64,000 nt of DNA from Nitrospira sp. Lineage in GTDB: Bacteria; Nitrospirota; Nitrospiria; Nitrospirales; Nitrospiraceae. Below the pieces are notes generated by a model. The model was not told the origin of the DNA, searched no databases, and was given only the letters and a program-made list of their open reading frames with translations. Where the stretch lies: assembly GCA_016873435.1 (NCBI GenBank), contig VGXF01000006.1, positions 1 through 64,000 of the forward strand. Reading direction: 5' to 3'. Below, in pieces: positions 32,954-40,708 of the stretch; position 1 is the stretch's first letter; each line of letters opens with the position of its first letter. Position numbers and translations under genes: made by a program.

Positions 32954-34006
32954 CTATCGTGCCGCTTGGCCCACGATGCGCTCGATGCGCTCGTCGCGCC
33001 CGCCCAGTTCGATGTATTTGCGGTAGGACGCCAGCGCACGCCCCACATCCTTCCGGTGGGATTCGTAGAACAACCCGAGGCTATAATGGGCCTCGGCGAG
33101 GTTGGGCTTGAGCTGCACTGCCGTTTCGTATTCGTCCTCCGCCAGGTCGAGCTTGCCCATGTTGGCGTAGAGCCCGCCCAGATTCAGGTGCGCCTCGGCA
33201 TATTCCGGCCGCAGTCTGATCACCTCTTCGAAGCGGTGGACCGCCTCCTGCATCTTGCCCTCACTGCGGTAGAGAAACGCCAGATTGAAATGGGCGTCCA
33301 CCAGATCCGGCTTGGCGGCCACGGCCATCCGGTAGGCGTCGATCGCCTGCGGCACGCGGCCCCCCTTTTCCTCAAGCCGGCCCAGCAGGTACCAGCCGTC
33401 CGGATGCGAGGGATCCACCTTGGTCAAACGCTCCAGCGATTCGCGCTCCTGCTTGCCCTCTCCCTGCGCATCGTGAACCATCGCCAGGCTGAAGAGCGCA
33501 CCCGTGTGGTTAGGATTGACGGCCAGCAGCTCGGTCAGGAGGCCGATGGCCTGCTCGTACCGGCGGTTGCGCTGGAATTGTCGGCCCAGCGCCCAGTAGG
33601 CTTCTTCGTACTTGGGATTGAGCCTGATGGCCTTCCGCAGTAAATCCTCAGAATCGCGGAACTTGCCCTGCACCTGATAGACCAGCCCGAGATAGTAATA
33701 CGCCTCCGGGAAGTCCGGCTTGATCTCGATGGCCTGCTTCATTGCCGAAGTGGCATCCCCTACGCGCCGCTTCCCCTCGAATTGGATGCGTCCGAGCAGC
33801 AGATGGGCGTCGGCTAATTTGGGCTGCAACTGGATGGCTTTCTTGGCGGATGCGATCGCCTCGTCGTATCTGTCCTGCTCGAAAAGCTTGGCGGCCTGGA
33901 GATACTGCTCCTGCGCCTTGCTGTCGGCGGCCACGGCCGGACCGGGGAGGCTGAGCGTCAGCGCAAGAGTCACCGGCAGGAATCGTGTCGCAAAAGAATT
34001 CGGCAT
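32954..34006 (-). CDS. Exported TPR-repeat protein
   Basis: A 350-residue protein with a signal peptide (about residues 1-24, cleavage after AVAA) and about nine tetratricopeptide repeats, for example EAYYYLGLVYQVQGKFRDSEDL. ATG 34006 is chosen so that the signal peptide is N-terminal. It is distinct from the TPR gene at 13 kb but of the same general build. Partner unknown; periplasmic scaffold is likely. Confidence 0.87.
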   Translation of the reverse strand: MPNSFATRFLPVTLALTLSLPGPAVAADSKAQEQYLQAAKLFEQDRYDEAIASAKKAIQLQPKLADAHLLLGRIQFEGKRRVGDATSAMKQAIEIKPDFPEAYYYLGLVYQVQGKFRDSEDLLRKAIRLNPKYEEAYWALGRQFQRNRRYEQAIGLLTELLAVNPNHTGALFSLAMVHDAQGEGKQERESLERLTKVDPSHPDGWYLLGRLEEKGGRVPQAIDAYRMAVAAKPDLVDAHFNLAFLYRSEGKMQEAVHRFEEVIRLRPEYAEAHLNLGGLYANMGKLDLAEDEYETAVQLKPNLAEAHYSLGLFYESHRKDVGRALASYRKYIELGGRDERIERIVGQAAR

Positions 34007-34073
34007 CGCGCGCCCTCCGGAATGTGCGGCGACTATACCCGGCAGAAGAAGCGAAATCAACGTGCGAAAGGAC

Positions 34074-34115
34074 AAAAAAGCCGCCTCCCGTCCGATGTTC
34101 AGGACGGAAGGCGGC
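34074..34115 (-). terminator. Rho-independent terminator (minus strand)
   Basis: On the minus strand a 14-bp GC-rich stem (GCCGCCT then CCGTCC, with one G-U) closed by an 8-base loop is followed by six Ts at 34079-34074. It lies 20 bp after the stop of the gene at 34136-34621. Confidence 0.85.
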
Positions 34116-34135
34116 AAAACGCAGTCGCGGCTCGG

Positions 34136-34621
34136 CTACTTGAGCATCACCAGCCGCCCGCCGACCACCTCCGGATGCAGGTGGTCGCTGTAGTACAGCA
34201 CGTTGCCCTGCGTGGCGTAGAAGAGGTCGCTGGTCGGAATGCCGATGTACTTGGACTCGCCCGGCTTCAGCGTAATTTTCGCCTTCATCACGGTCGGCGC
34301 GGCCTGGTTTTGCTCCGCCGAGAAGAAAAACCCGCGCTCGCCCGAAGAACTGTTGGTGACTTTGATCATGAACGGACGCCCGGGACGGACCTTGAAGTCC
34401 ACCACCGTCGTCGGAGGATACCAGACCTTCTTGCCCTGCGCCCCGCCCAGATCGAGCGCGAACAATTCCGCATCCACCTCCAGCGACTTGAACGGCAGCC
34501 CGACGACCGAACCCGTCTCCAGATCGCCGATTTCCACACCGCCGGCCTGGAGCGCCCATCCTGACGATGCTAAGGTTAGCACAACTATCAAGAGACAGAA
34601 TCCCGAGATCCACAGTTTCAT
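34136..34621 (-). CDS. Secreted protein of unknown function
   Basis: A 161-residue protein with a signal peptide (about residues 1-23). The mature part has a beta-rich look (PFKSLEVDAELFALDLGG, GRPFMIKVTNSSSGERGFFF, GESKYIGIPTSDLFYATQGN) with Met/His positions that recall cupredoxin-like folds, but I cannot assign copper ligands. A GAGGAGG ribosome site precedes ATG 34621. It shares direction and a 22-bp gap with the gene upstream and ends in a strong terminator. Confidence 0.72.
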   Translation of the reverse strand: MKLWISGFCLLIVVLTLASSGWALQAGGVEIGDLETGSVVGLPFKSLEVDAELFALDLGGAQGKKVWYPPTTVVDFKVRPGRPFMIKVTNSSSGERGFFFSAEQNQAAPTVMKAKITLKPGESKYIGIPTSDLFYATQGNVLYYSDHLHPEVVGGRLVMLK

Positions 34622-34643
34622 AACAATGACCTCCTCGTGAATA

Positions 34644-34997
34644 TTAGGACGATGATGGCTGCGCTGAGTCCGACGACCCGCACGGCGGTAGATCCTTGCC
34701 TTCCAGCACATTCCCGCCGATCACCTGCTCGCCGGCGATGAGAAACAGGATTTTAATACGCTTCGTGTTCTCCAAAAACCTGCCGCTGGCCACAGCCACC
34801 ACCTCGCGCGATCCGTCGCCCTGCGGCTCGTCGGACTCGATCGTGACGTGATAAGACGAGAACCCCTCGAACATTTTGTTGAACACCTGCGCCCGCAGGA
34901 GCCGCTCCAGTGAGGACTCATCCGCGAAGACTGACGCCGTGCCCGCCCAACACAGCACCAGCAGCACTATTCCCGCGATGGACATTCCCCGTATCAT
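34644..34997 (-). CDS. Small secreted protein of unknown function
   Basis: A 117-residue protein with a signal peptide (MSIAGIVLLVLCWAGTASVFA). The mature part has a YHVTIESDEPQGDGSREVVAVASGRF strand-rich segment. Start ATG 34997 or 34985 are both possible. It lies 22 bp upstream of the next secreted-protein gene, so the two are probably co-transcribed. Family not recognised. Confidence 0.6.
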   Translation of the reverse strand: MIRGMSIAGIVLLVLCWAGTASVFADESSLERLLRAQVFNKMFEGFSSYHVTIESDEPQGDGSREVVAVASGRFLENTKRIKILFLIAGEQVIGGNVLEGKDLPPCGSSDSAQPSSS

Positions 34998-35136
34998 AAC
35001 GGGTCGGTTATACGGGCTTGGCAACGACCTGTCTACCGATGAAAACAGACGTCTGCTACAGGATGCTACACATTTTCATCGATCGAATTTCGGCCGACGG
35101 CTGGGCAGCACCGAACGTTGCTCCGCACAGAGACGC

Positions 35137-35436
35137 TTACTTGCCCTTCGCTTTTTTCTTCTCAGCCGCCTGCTCCGCATGCGCGAGGGATTCTTCGGCA
35201 TGCTTGACCGCTTCCTTGGCATGCTCCAGGGCTTCCTTTGCATGCGCGTCGGAAGCTCCTTTCACGGCCTCTTCCAGATGCTTGATGGCTTCCTTTTCGT
35301 GCTGAATGCCTTCCTTCGCATGTTTGATGGTTTCCCGCACGTGTCCGTCGCCGCCGGCCAGCGCGACGCCCCCGGACATCGCAAGGGACAGTCCGTACAC
35401 GGCCAGCACCAGCAACCCGAATCCTGAACGTTTCAT
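35137..35436 (-). CDS. smbP: SmbP-type small periplasmic metal-binding protein
   Basis: A 99-residue protein: signal peptide (about 1-27), then a four-helix-bundle-like sequence of heptad repeats with histidines at 32, 39, 46, 53 and again 65, 72, 79, 86, each seven apart (H-A-K-E-A-x-K pattern). This regularity is the hallmark of SmbP, first described in Nitrosomonas europaea, which binds copper and other divalent metals in the periplasm. It probably buffers copper. Strong ribosome site AAGGAGG before the ATG. It is the leftmost gene of the metal/P460 island. Confidence 0.88.
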   Translation of the reverse strand: MKRSGFGLLVLAVYGLSLAMSGGVALAGGDGHVRETIKHAKEGIQHEKEAIKHLEEAVKGASDAHAKEALEHAKEAVKHAEESLAHAEQAAEKKKAKGK

Positions 35437-35485
35437 GACATTCCTCCTTGTGAATGAATTACAAGGCTTCCTTCACGCTCCGGCG

Positions 35486-35582
35486 AGTATACTCCACGCG
35501 CCCCACCCCCTCTGCAACCGATGCAGACCGATGCAACAGTTTCTCCACATTTCGCCCATGCCGGAGGGCCGGGACCGATGCA
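35486..35582 (-). promoter_or_regulatory. smbP promoter region with three ACCGATGCA direct repeats
   Basis: On the minus strand TATACT (35486-35491) is preceded by TTGCAG (35512-35517) at an unusually long 20-bp spacing. Upstream of it lie three copies of ACCGATGCA on the plus strand (35517-35525, 35527-35535, 35574-35582); the first two are 10 bp apart, one helical turn. The layout suggests an activator binding site, possibly metal-responsive. Confidence 0.5.
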
Positions 35583-35657
35583 CCGCAACCGCGCGCTCGA
35601 CGCGCGTGAAGGAGCGTCTGTGCGGTCGGATGGAGGGAGAACAACTCCCGCGAGGAT

Positions 35658-37025
35658 CTAGGCGAGTCCGAGCCAGTTGCGCGCGGCGGGGATGCGGCGC
35701 AACATGAAGTGTTCCGTCAGGAGCACGACGATCAACGAGGCGGCGAACAGCGGCAGATAGAGGCTGAAGAGCAGCACCAGCGCCGGCAGACCTTTCGAAA
35801 ATCGCGGCGGTTGGAGCGCCTCGGGCGCGCCCAGCACGCCGGGGGCGCGCCGGCGCCACCACATGGTCACGCTGCTGGCCGCCAACGTCAACAGACCGAG
35901 GGCGGTCAGCGCGCCCACAACCTGATTGGGCCAGCCGAAGAGCTGGCCCTCGTGGGCGGCCACCCCAATGCCCACCATGCGATCCAGCACGTGACGATCC
36001 TTGAAGTCTTCGCGTTTGAGAATGGCGCCCGTTGCCCCGTCGAGCGTCAGATTCACACGCAACGGACGGTTCTGCGTGTCTGATTTGGCCGTCCATGGGG
36101 CCCCGGCCTTCGCCGGAGGAGAGAGCAATACGGGCGGAGGCAGATCGAGAGGACGCACCGTCTCGATCAATCGGTCAAGCGCGGAATAGTCCGGCGCCGT
36201 TTTGATCGAACCGGATTTCCCCATGGGCGCCCCCGGATGGTCTCCGTGCCCGCCCGAAGCGGTTCCACTCCGTTCGGCGCCAACCGTCCAATCCTGCCGC
36301 GCCACGGCCGTTCCGGTCAGCCTCCGGACGCTCTTGAAATACTCGCCCCAGACCTTGGCCCATGGCAGCCCGGTCAGCAGCAGGAACAACACGAAAAATG
36401 AAATCCAGAAGCCGGTGACGGCATGCAGGTCATGCCAGAACGCCCGTCCACCGCGCCCGAGGCGCGGATACAGTACGCCGCCCAAGCCCCGTTCCGAACG
36501 CGGCCACCAGAACGACAGTCCCGTGGCGATCATGACGATCGTCCAGGATGACGCCGTTTCGACAATGGCCGATCCGATATTCCCGGCAAGCAGTTCGCCA
36601 TGCAGTCTGAAGATGACGCGCATCAGCCGATCTTCCTCCCCAACGACCTTGAGCACCGCCAGGGTTTCAGGGTGGAGGTAGACCCGCAGACGCTCGTCGC
36701 CGCGCTTGACGATCACGCGCACAGCTGTATCCGGCGCCGTCGGCAATTCGTAGGCGAACAGTGTCGAGCCGGGAACGGCGGCGAGCGCCGCCTGAGCCTG
36801 CGCCGCCGCGCCGGCCGGCTGGCCGGTGACCGCGAGATGGTCGTATGGCCGGTCCAGCCAGGCCTCGATTTGCGGCGTGAACAAATAGATGGTGCCGCTG
36901 ATCGCCAGGACGACGACGAACGGGAAGCAGAACAGGCCCGCGTAGAAATGCCAGCGCCAGACGGCCCGGTAGTCGGGCCAGGGGCTGGACGGCCGTGTTC
37001 CGTCTAGCAGCATCGTCTCTTGCAC
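35658..37025 (-). CDS. PepSY-associated membrane protein (PiuB/iron-uptake type)
   Basis: A 455-residue inner-membrane protein of the PepSY_TM family. It opens with WRWHFYAGLFCFPFVVVLAISGTIYLF (TM1), has a periplasmic PepSY-type loop, a second TM near SSWTIVMIATGLSFWWPR, a third with FWHDLHAVTGFWISFFVLFLLL, a long Pro-rich loop, and a last TM pair at the C-terminus. Histidines in TM1 and in WHDLHAV are conserved in the family and may bind heme. Members sit beside TonB-dependent receptors and are implicated in reduction or transfer of iron/copper. Confidence 0.85.
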   Translation of the reverse strand: MQETMLLDGTRPSSPWPDYRAVWRWHFYAGLFCFPFVVVLAISGTIYLFTPQIEAWLDRPYDHLAVTGQPAGAAAQAQAALAAVPGSTLFAYELPTAPDTAVRVIVKRGDERLRVYLHPETLAVLKVVGEEDRLMRVIFRLHGELLAGNIGSAIVETASSWTIVMIATGLSFWWPRSERGLGGVLYPRLGRGGRAFWHDLHAVTGFWISFFVLFLLLTGLPWAKVWGEYFKSVRRLTGTAVARQDWTVGAERSGTASGGHGDHPGAPMGKSGSIKTAPDYSALDRLIETVRPLDLPPPVLLSPPAKAGAPWTAKSDTQNRPLRVNLTLDGATGAILKREDFKDRHVLDRMVGIGVAAHEGQLFGWPNQVVGALTALGLLTLAASSVTMWWRRRAPGVLGAPEALQPPRFSKGLPALVLLFSLYLPLFAASLIVVLLTEHFMLRRIPAARNWLGLA

Positions 37026-37026
37026 A

Positions 37027-37400
37027 TCACGACGGCTGCTTGATGCATTCGATTTCCAGCCTGATCTCGACCTCGTCCCCCACGGCGAGCCCGCCGTTGT
37101 CCAGCGCCTTGTTCCACACCATGCCGAAATCCTTCCGGTTGATCTTCCCCTGCGCCGAAAACCCCGCGCTCGCGAGCCCGCGGGGATCCCTGGGCAGCAC
37201 GCCGTTGAAGGTGCCGGTGAGCACGATCTCCTTCGTGACGCCCAACAGCATCAGGTTACCTTTGGCAATATAGTGGTCCCCTTCCTTGGCATAGGAGGTC
37301 ATGCGGTAGACCATGGTCGGAAACTTGTCCGCACTGAAAAAATCAGGGCTTTTGAGATGCGCGTCCCGCTTGTCGTGGTTGGTGTTGACCGACGTTTCGC
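37027..37400 (-). pseudogene. YceI-family protein, N-terminal half missing
   Basis: Only the C-terminal part of a YceI-type lipocalin-like periplasmic protein is present: SVNTNHDKRDAHLKSPDFF, YIAKGNLMLLGVTKEIVLTGTFNG, GFSAQGKINRKDFGMVWN and EIRLEIECIK. About half of the normal ~190 residues, including the signal peptide, are gone. The homology starts abruptly near 37398, exactly where the exbB homology ends in a different frame, indicating a deletion fusion. The remnant is 1 bp from the PepSY gene. Whether any product is made is doubtful. Confidence 0.8.
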
Positions 37401-37813
37401 TGCGTCTTGTACAGCACCAGCAATTCAGCCACGCGCCGGCGCAGCGCATTGTTCAGCACCACGCAGGGAATCGCCACCAGCAGACCCACGGCCGTGGCCT
37501 TGAGCGCCAGGCTCAGCCCGACCATGATGGCGCTCACGGACATCGCGCCGGAAGTGCCCATCGCATGGAACGTGAGCATGATGCCGAGCACGGTGCCCAA
37601 CAGACCGATGTAGGGCGCGTTGGCGGCGACGGTGCCGATGACGACCAATCGCCGCGTCAGGGCGATTTCGAATTCCTCGACGGTCCGGAAGGCGGACATG
37701 TCCGCGCGCTGGTAAAAACGCGCCCGCTCGGCCGCCACCACGGCCGCCACCACGCTGAGCGCCAGCAGCAACCCAATGACGCCATAGTCCACGGCGTGCT
37801 TCAGCCAATCCAT
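37343..37813 (-). CDS. exbB: ExbB-type TonB energizer, C-terminus altered by deletion junction
   Basis: A 156-residue protein. Residues 1-139 are a nearly full short-form ExbB with three TM segments: TM1 VIGLLLALSVVAAVVAAER, then NAPYIGLLGTVLGIMLTFHAMG and LSLALKATAVGLLVAIPCVV. It forms the proton channel that powers TonB. From residue 140 the frame runs into yceI-derived DNA and reads an unrelated tail. The usual partner exbD is absent here, probably lost in the same event or located elsewhere. It may still be functional. Confidence 0.82.
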   Translation of the reverse strand: MDWLKHAVDYGVIGLLLALSVVAAVVAAERARFYQRADMSAFRTVEEFEIALTRRLVVIGTVAANAPYIGLLGTVLGIMLTFHAMGTSGAMSVSAIMVGLSLALKATAVGLLVAIPCVVLNNALRRRVAELLVLYKTQRNVGQHQPRQAGRASQKP

Positions 37814-37816
37814 CGT

Positions 37817-38428
37817 CTAGGACACGGCGCTGAAGACGGCGGCCCCTGTCCGAGGCGTCTGTCCTTCGGCAAGCTGCCCCAAGGGGCAGCACTGTCGCAC
37901 TGCCGAAGCCAGCAGCCCTCCGTCAGCGGCATAGGTGGCATGGGCCCACAATTGGCGGTTCTGCCCAGCCGATCCGGGAACGCTCACGTCCGCGTATTTC
38001 TCCATGACGAAGACGGTGTCCGGCGCCGCATCCGGCGATTTCGGTCGCGCGGAACGCCTGTCCCCATCCGGAGCGACCCGATAGGTTTCCATGATAAAGC
38101 GCGTTCCGGTCTGGAACTCCTCGTGCGGAAGCGCGCTGAATCCCTTGGGGCAGATGTAACATGCGAACGTCGTCGTGCGCGGGACGCCCTCGGCCGTCGT
38201 CCGTATGCACGGCCAGTTCCGATAGGCCGCCGGGAGCGCGATGGCATTCGAGATGACGCGCCGGGTCGGTCGTCGGCTCAGTTCAATCGCAATCGCCAAG
38301 AGTCGGACCGTTACCACGGCCAGCGGCGACGGCTCCGCAGCCTTGCGGCGAGCCGTGCGTACCGTTCCCAGCCCGGCGATCTTAGGCAGTTTCACCAGTC
38401 GGCTTGTCTCCAGCGCACGCTTGTTCAT
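37817..38428 (-). CDS. Cytochrome P460-like protein without heme-binding motif
   Basis: A 203-residue protein that can be aligned along its length with the true P460 at 39515-40063: IALPAAYRNWP with LALPGNYVVWP, FQTGTRFIMETYRVAPDGD with FPDGTQFVMELYKAKADGD, VFVMEKY with VFVMGKD, and QLWAHATYAADG with SWVFAAYGPDG. Where P460 has CRACH it reads V177-R-Q-C180-C181, so the c-type heme site is lost; the C-terminal helix is replaced by an unrelated tail. It has a new CxxC (C90/C93). Start overlaps the preceding gene by 4 bp. Probably a repurposed or decaying paralog. Confidence 0.72.
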   Translation of the reverse strand: MNKRALETSRLVKLPKIAGLGTVRTARRKAAEPSPLAVVTVRLLAIAIELSRRPTRRVISNAIALPAAYRNWPCIRTTAEGVPRTTTFACYICPKGFSALPHEEFQTGTRFIMETYRVAPDGDRRSARPKSPDAAPDTVFVMEKYADVSVPGSAGQNRQLWAHATYAADGGLLASAVRQCCPLGQLAEGQTPRTGAAVFSAVS

Positions 38429-38997
38429 AGGACCCCCTTTACGTCCGGCGTGAGCAGAATCGCGACATCCCGAACATCGGACGACAACTCCAGCCAATAC
38501 AGCCGACCGCCCTTTAGCGGAAACACGACGACCTTGAACAGGGCCGGACACTCGGTCTGCATTTCGAAGGCGGCGGCTTCCATCGGCACGTTCTCCTCAA
38601 CAATCTCGATTCGAACCGGTTGTCCACTGCTGATGCGGTATCGCCCTCCCTCCGGAACGCTGAATGCCACCATGCCCGCGTAGGCCGCAGCCCGTTTCGG
38701 CGGAACAGTCAGGGCCACATGATCCCGCGGCAGCAGCCTAATCTCGACCGGCCGCATCGGCATAAGCATCGCCGGCTGCTCGCCACGGCCCGGCCACGCG
38801 ATTCTCGCCTCATGTGCCCCCGCCATGGTCCGCAGTTCGGTCCTCACGTCCATGTCGAACGACGCGCACCCGCCGTGCATTTCGTTCAGTGGACGGTGTT
38901 GCGGCTCCCCGAACACAGACCCGGCCATGGTCCAAAGACAGACAACGACGAGCAACACGACACGCGCGCACGACGTCACGTTCGACCCGATCACCAA
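38425..38997 (-). CDS. Secreted protein of unknown function
   Basis: A 190-residue protein with a signal peptide (about 1-30, VVLLVVVCLWTMAGSVFG). The mature part contains HGGCASFDMDVRTELRTM, a Met-rich stretch (AMLMPMRPVEIRLLP) and a beta-rich C-terminus. Two cysteines (near residues 44 and 150) could pair. It overlaps the P460-like gene by 4 bp, so the two products probably act together. The two-hairpin element at 39029-39104 lies 32 bp upstream. Confidence 0.7.
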   Translation of the reverse strand: MVIGSNVTSCARVVLLVVVCLWTMAGSVFGEPQHRPLNEMHGGCASFDMDVRTELRTMAGAHEARIAWPGRGEQPAMLMPMRPVEIRLLPRDHVALTVPPKRAAAYAGMVAFSVPEGGRYRISSGQPVRIEIVEENVPMEAAAFEMQTECPALFKVVVFPLKGGRLYWLELSSDVRDVAILLTPDVKGVL

Positions 38998-39028
38998 CAG
39001 ACCCCTGCCCGCCCCTGTCTGAAATGGG

Positions 39029-39104
39029 CCGGGGTGAAGGCCACAGGAGGCCCCGCCTTCACCCCGGGAACCGGTCCGGACCGGGAGGCCGCCCTGCCCG
39101 GACC
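39029..39104 (-). ncRNA. Candidate structured leader, two-hairpin element (copy B)
   Basis: Two adjacent hairpins upstream of the gene starting at 38997: a perfect 12-bp stem (39029-39040 with 39056-39067, 15-base loop) and a 7-bp stem (39073-39079 with 39098-39104, 18-base loop). On the minus strand the second loop contains GGCCTCC. The same arrangement occurs at 39412-39478 and 40499-40573. It may be a regulatory leader or an attenuator/terminator; the type is a guess. Confidence 0.5.
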
Positions 39105-39140
39105 AGGTTTGCCATCATGTTCTCCGCGCACAGGCCGTCG

Positions 39141-39386
39141 TCACCGACGTTTTGCCGGCCTAGCCACACCCGGCGCACGCACGGACTTGAGCCGGGGGAC
39201 GGACTCGAGCGCGTCCGTCCGTCCTCGCTCGATCAACGACGCGATGGAGTGGCGGAAGATGCGCAGGCTGCTCTTGCCGATCCGCGCCGCCTCCAGCCGG
39301 CCCTCCTCCACCCACCGATAAATGGTCCAGCGGCTGACGTTCAACGCCTGCGCCGCCTCGCCGACCCGCAACAACTGCCGGTCCAT
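39141..39386 (-). CDS. Excisionase/MerR-type HTH protein (paralog 1)
   Basis: An 81-residue DNA-binding protein of the HTH_17 (excisionase-family) type: LLRVGEAAQALNVSRWTIYRWVEEGRLEAARIGKSSLRIFRHSI. The recognition helix is in SRWTIYRW. A second copy with the same core lies at 41114-41350. In genomes these proteins are either phage/plasmid excisionases or small regulators; no integrase is nearby, so regulation of the island is plausible. ATG 39386 (MDRQLL) is chosen to match the paralog start (MEQPLL). Confidence 0.82.
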   Translation of the reverse strand: MDRQLLRVGEAAQALNVSRWTIYRWVEEGRLEAARIGKSSLRIFRHSIASLIERGRTDALESVPRLKSVRAPGVARPAKRR

Positions 39387-39411
39387 TCCGTGCTCCCCTT
39401 CACCCGGTAGC

Positions 39412-39478
39412 GGGGAGCGGCCTTGCGACCGCCCCCCCACAGGAACCCGCGCAAGGAGGTTGGCCAAACACGGGTTCC
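39412..39478 (-). ncRNA. Candidate structured leader, two-hairpin element (copy C)
   Basis: 26 bp upstream of the HTH gene: a 9-position stem (39412-39420 with 39429-39437; one plus-strand A-C mismatch that is a U-G pair on the minus strand) and a perfect 8-bp stem (39442-39449 with 39471-39478) whose 21-base loop on the minus strand contains CCTCCTTG. Same order as copies B and A. Confidence 0.5.
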
Positions 39479-39514
39479 GCCACGGCGTCGTGGGCAAGAC
39501 GACGCCAGTCCGGG

Positions 39515-40063
39515 TCAATGACCGTGGTGCTGCTGCTCGAAATACTCGTCGTACCGATGCACGAAATCCTTCTGCGCCAGGGGCGCGTGGCAGGCCCGGC
39601 ACTTGGTGAAATCCTCGGCCAGCGCCTTGCCGTCCGGCCCGTAGGCGGCGAACACCCAGCTGCCGTTCTTAAGATTGTCCGGCACGTCCCCACCCCATCC
39701 CCTGTCCTTCCCCATCACGAACACCTTGGCCAGGTCACCCTTGACCAGTTTGCCGTCGGCGCCGGTCACCAATTTATCACCGTCGGCTTTCGCCTTGTAC
39801 AGCTCCATCACGAACTGAGTACCGTCCGGAAACGGCTGGCCATGAGCAGCTTTCACGCCGGTGAGATTGATGAAAATCTCCCGCACCTGCTTCGCATCCG
39901 GACGCTGAACCTCGGACAAAAACTTCGGCCAGACCACGTAGTTGCCAGGCAATGCCAGTTCTCCGTCTTTCGGCCCGCCTGCCACAGCCACGTTCACCGC
40001 CGCCACCAGCGCGAGCACACCAAGACCGACACGCACACTGCTGCGTTCTGCGATTCTCAACAT
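39515..40063 (-). CDS. Cytochrome P460-family protein
   Basis: A 182-residue periplasmic monoheme protein. Signal peptide about 1-28 (VGLGVLALVAAVNVAVAGG). The heme motif C155-R-A-C158-H159 lies near the C-terminus, as typical of P460/cytochrome c'-beta, followed by PLAQKDFVHRYDEYF. Upstream are the family blocks ELALPGNYVVWPKF and FPDGTQFVMELY. In Nitrosomonas, P460 oxidizes hydroxylamine using a lysine-heme cross-link; K71 is a candidate but I cannot confirm the cross-link from sequence. Strong ribosome site GGGAGG before ATG 40063. Role: hydroxylamine/NO chemistry or detoxification. Confidence 0.88.
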   Translation of the reverse strand: MLRIAERSSVRVGLGVLALVAAVNVAVAGGPKDGELALPGNYVVWPKFLSEVQRPDAKQVREIFINLTGVKAAHGQPFPDGTQFVMELYKAKADGDKLVTGADGKLVKGDLAKVFVMGKDRGWGGDVPDNLKNGSWVFAAYGPDGKALAEDFTKCRACHAPLAQKDFVHRYDEYFEQQHHGH

Positions 40064-40108
40064 GACCAGCCTCCCTGTTGATGAAGTGACTCCTGCGCGG
40101 CCCATTGC

Positions 40109-40450
40109 CTATTGCGCCTTCGCCTTGCACCCCCAACCCATCGCCAGTTCCCGCTCGACCTCATCCGCAAACTGCTCCGGTGTCGCGCCGCCGGGCCAGT
40201 ACGTGATCAGCACCGTGCCGTGATCGTTCAGAAATTTCACGTTCGCGACCACCTGGAAGCGCCGCAACGCGTGCTCCACATTCCTGGGGTAGTACTCGCA
40301 CCGATTGCCGAAAATCTGCACGATTGCTTCCCGTGTCTCATCGGTCACCGGCGCCGTCGTTGTCCCGCGTTCTTCAGCGCAGACATTGGCGGCAATGCCG
40401 GCGCCGATCCACAGTCCCACGATGAACATCATCGTCCTTCTCGACATCAT
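40109..40450 (-). CDS. Small secreted protein upstream of cytochrome P460
   Basis: A 113-residue protein with a signal peptide (MMFIVGLWIGAGIAANVCA). The mature part has RCEYYPRNVEHALRRFQVVANVKFLNDHGTVLITYWPGG, with cysteines near 50 and 109. Family not recognised. It lies 45 bp before the P460 start in the same direction, so it is probably its operon partner. A two-hairpin element (copy A) lies 49 bp upstream of the chosen ATG 40450. Confidence 0.68.
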   Translation of the reverse strand: MMSRRTMMFIVGLWIGAGIAANVCAEERGTTTAPVTDETREAIVQIFGNRCEYYPRNVEHALRRFQVVANVKFLNDHGTVLITYWPGGATPEQFADEVERELAMGWGCKAKAQ

Positions 40451-40498
40451 TCGTCCTCCCGTCATTCTGAAAACGTCCCCGCTTTCGAGAAAAATGGG

Positions 40499-40573
40499 CC
40501 GGGATGGGGTGAAGAAGGGTTCAAGCCCCACCCCGGTCCGGTCCGAGCCAAGGAGGCCGTCCCCACTCGGACC
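40499..40573 (-). ncRNA. Candidate structured leader, two-hairpin element (copy A)
   Basis: Upstream of the P460 operon: an 11-position stem (40499-40509 with 40526-40536; the one plus-strand A-C mismatch becomes U-G on the minus strand) and a perfect 8-bp stem (40540-40547 with 40566-40573) with an 18-base loop that on the minus strand contains GGCCTCCTTGG. On the minus strand the inner hairpin is followed by CCCATTTTT, so terminator or attenuator action is possible. Confidence 0.5.
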
Positions 40574-40708
40574 ATGCACATTCGCGTACAGGCGGATTCT
40601 GAGTGCCTGCACCCATTGAAAGACCGGCCTGGGTCTGCCGATGGCGGCAGCGTGTCCAGGACCTTTGGCCTAGGTCGGCCTGTCGATGGATGCGGATAGA
40701 AGAAAGAC

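Noticed and set aside
37313-38683. 456-codon plus-strand open frame
   Set aside because: Spans the reverse strand of exbB, the P460-like gene and part of the secreted-protein gene; low-complexity His/Arg/Gln translation.
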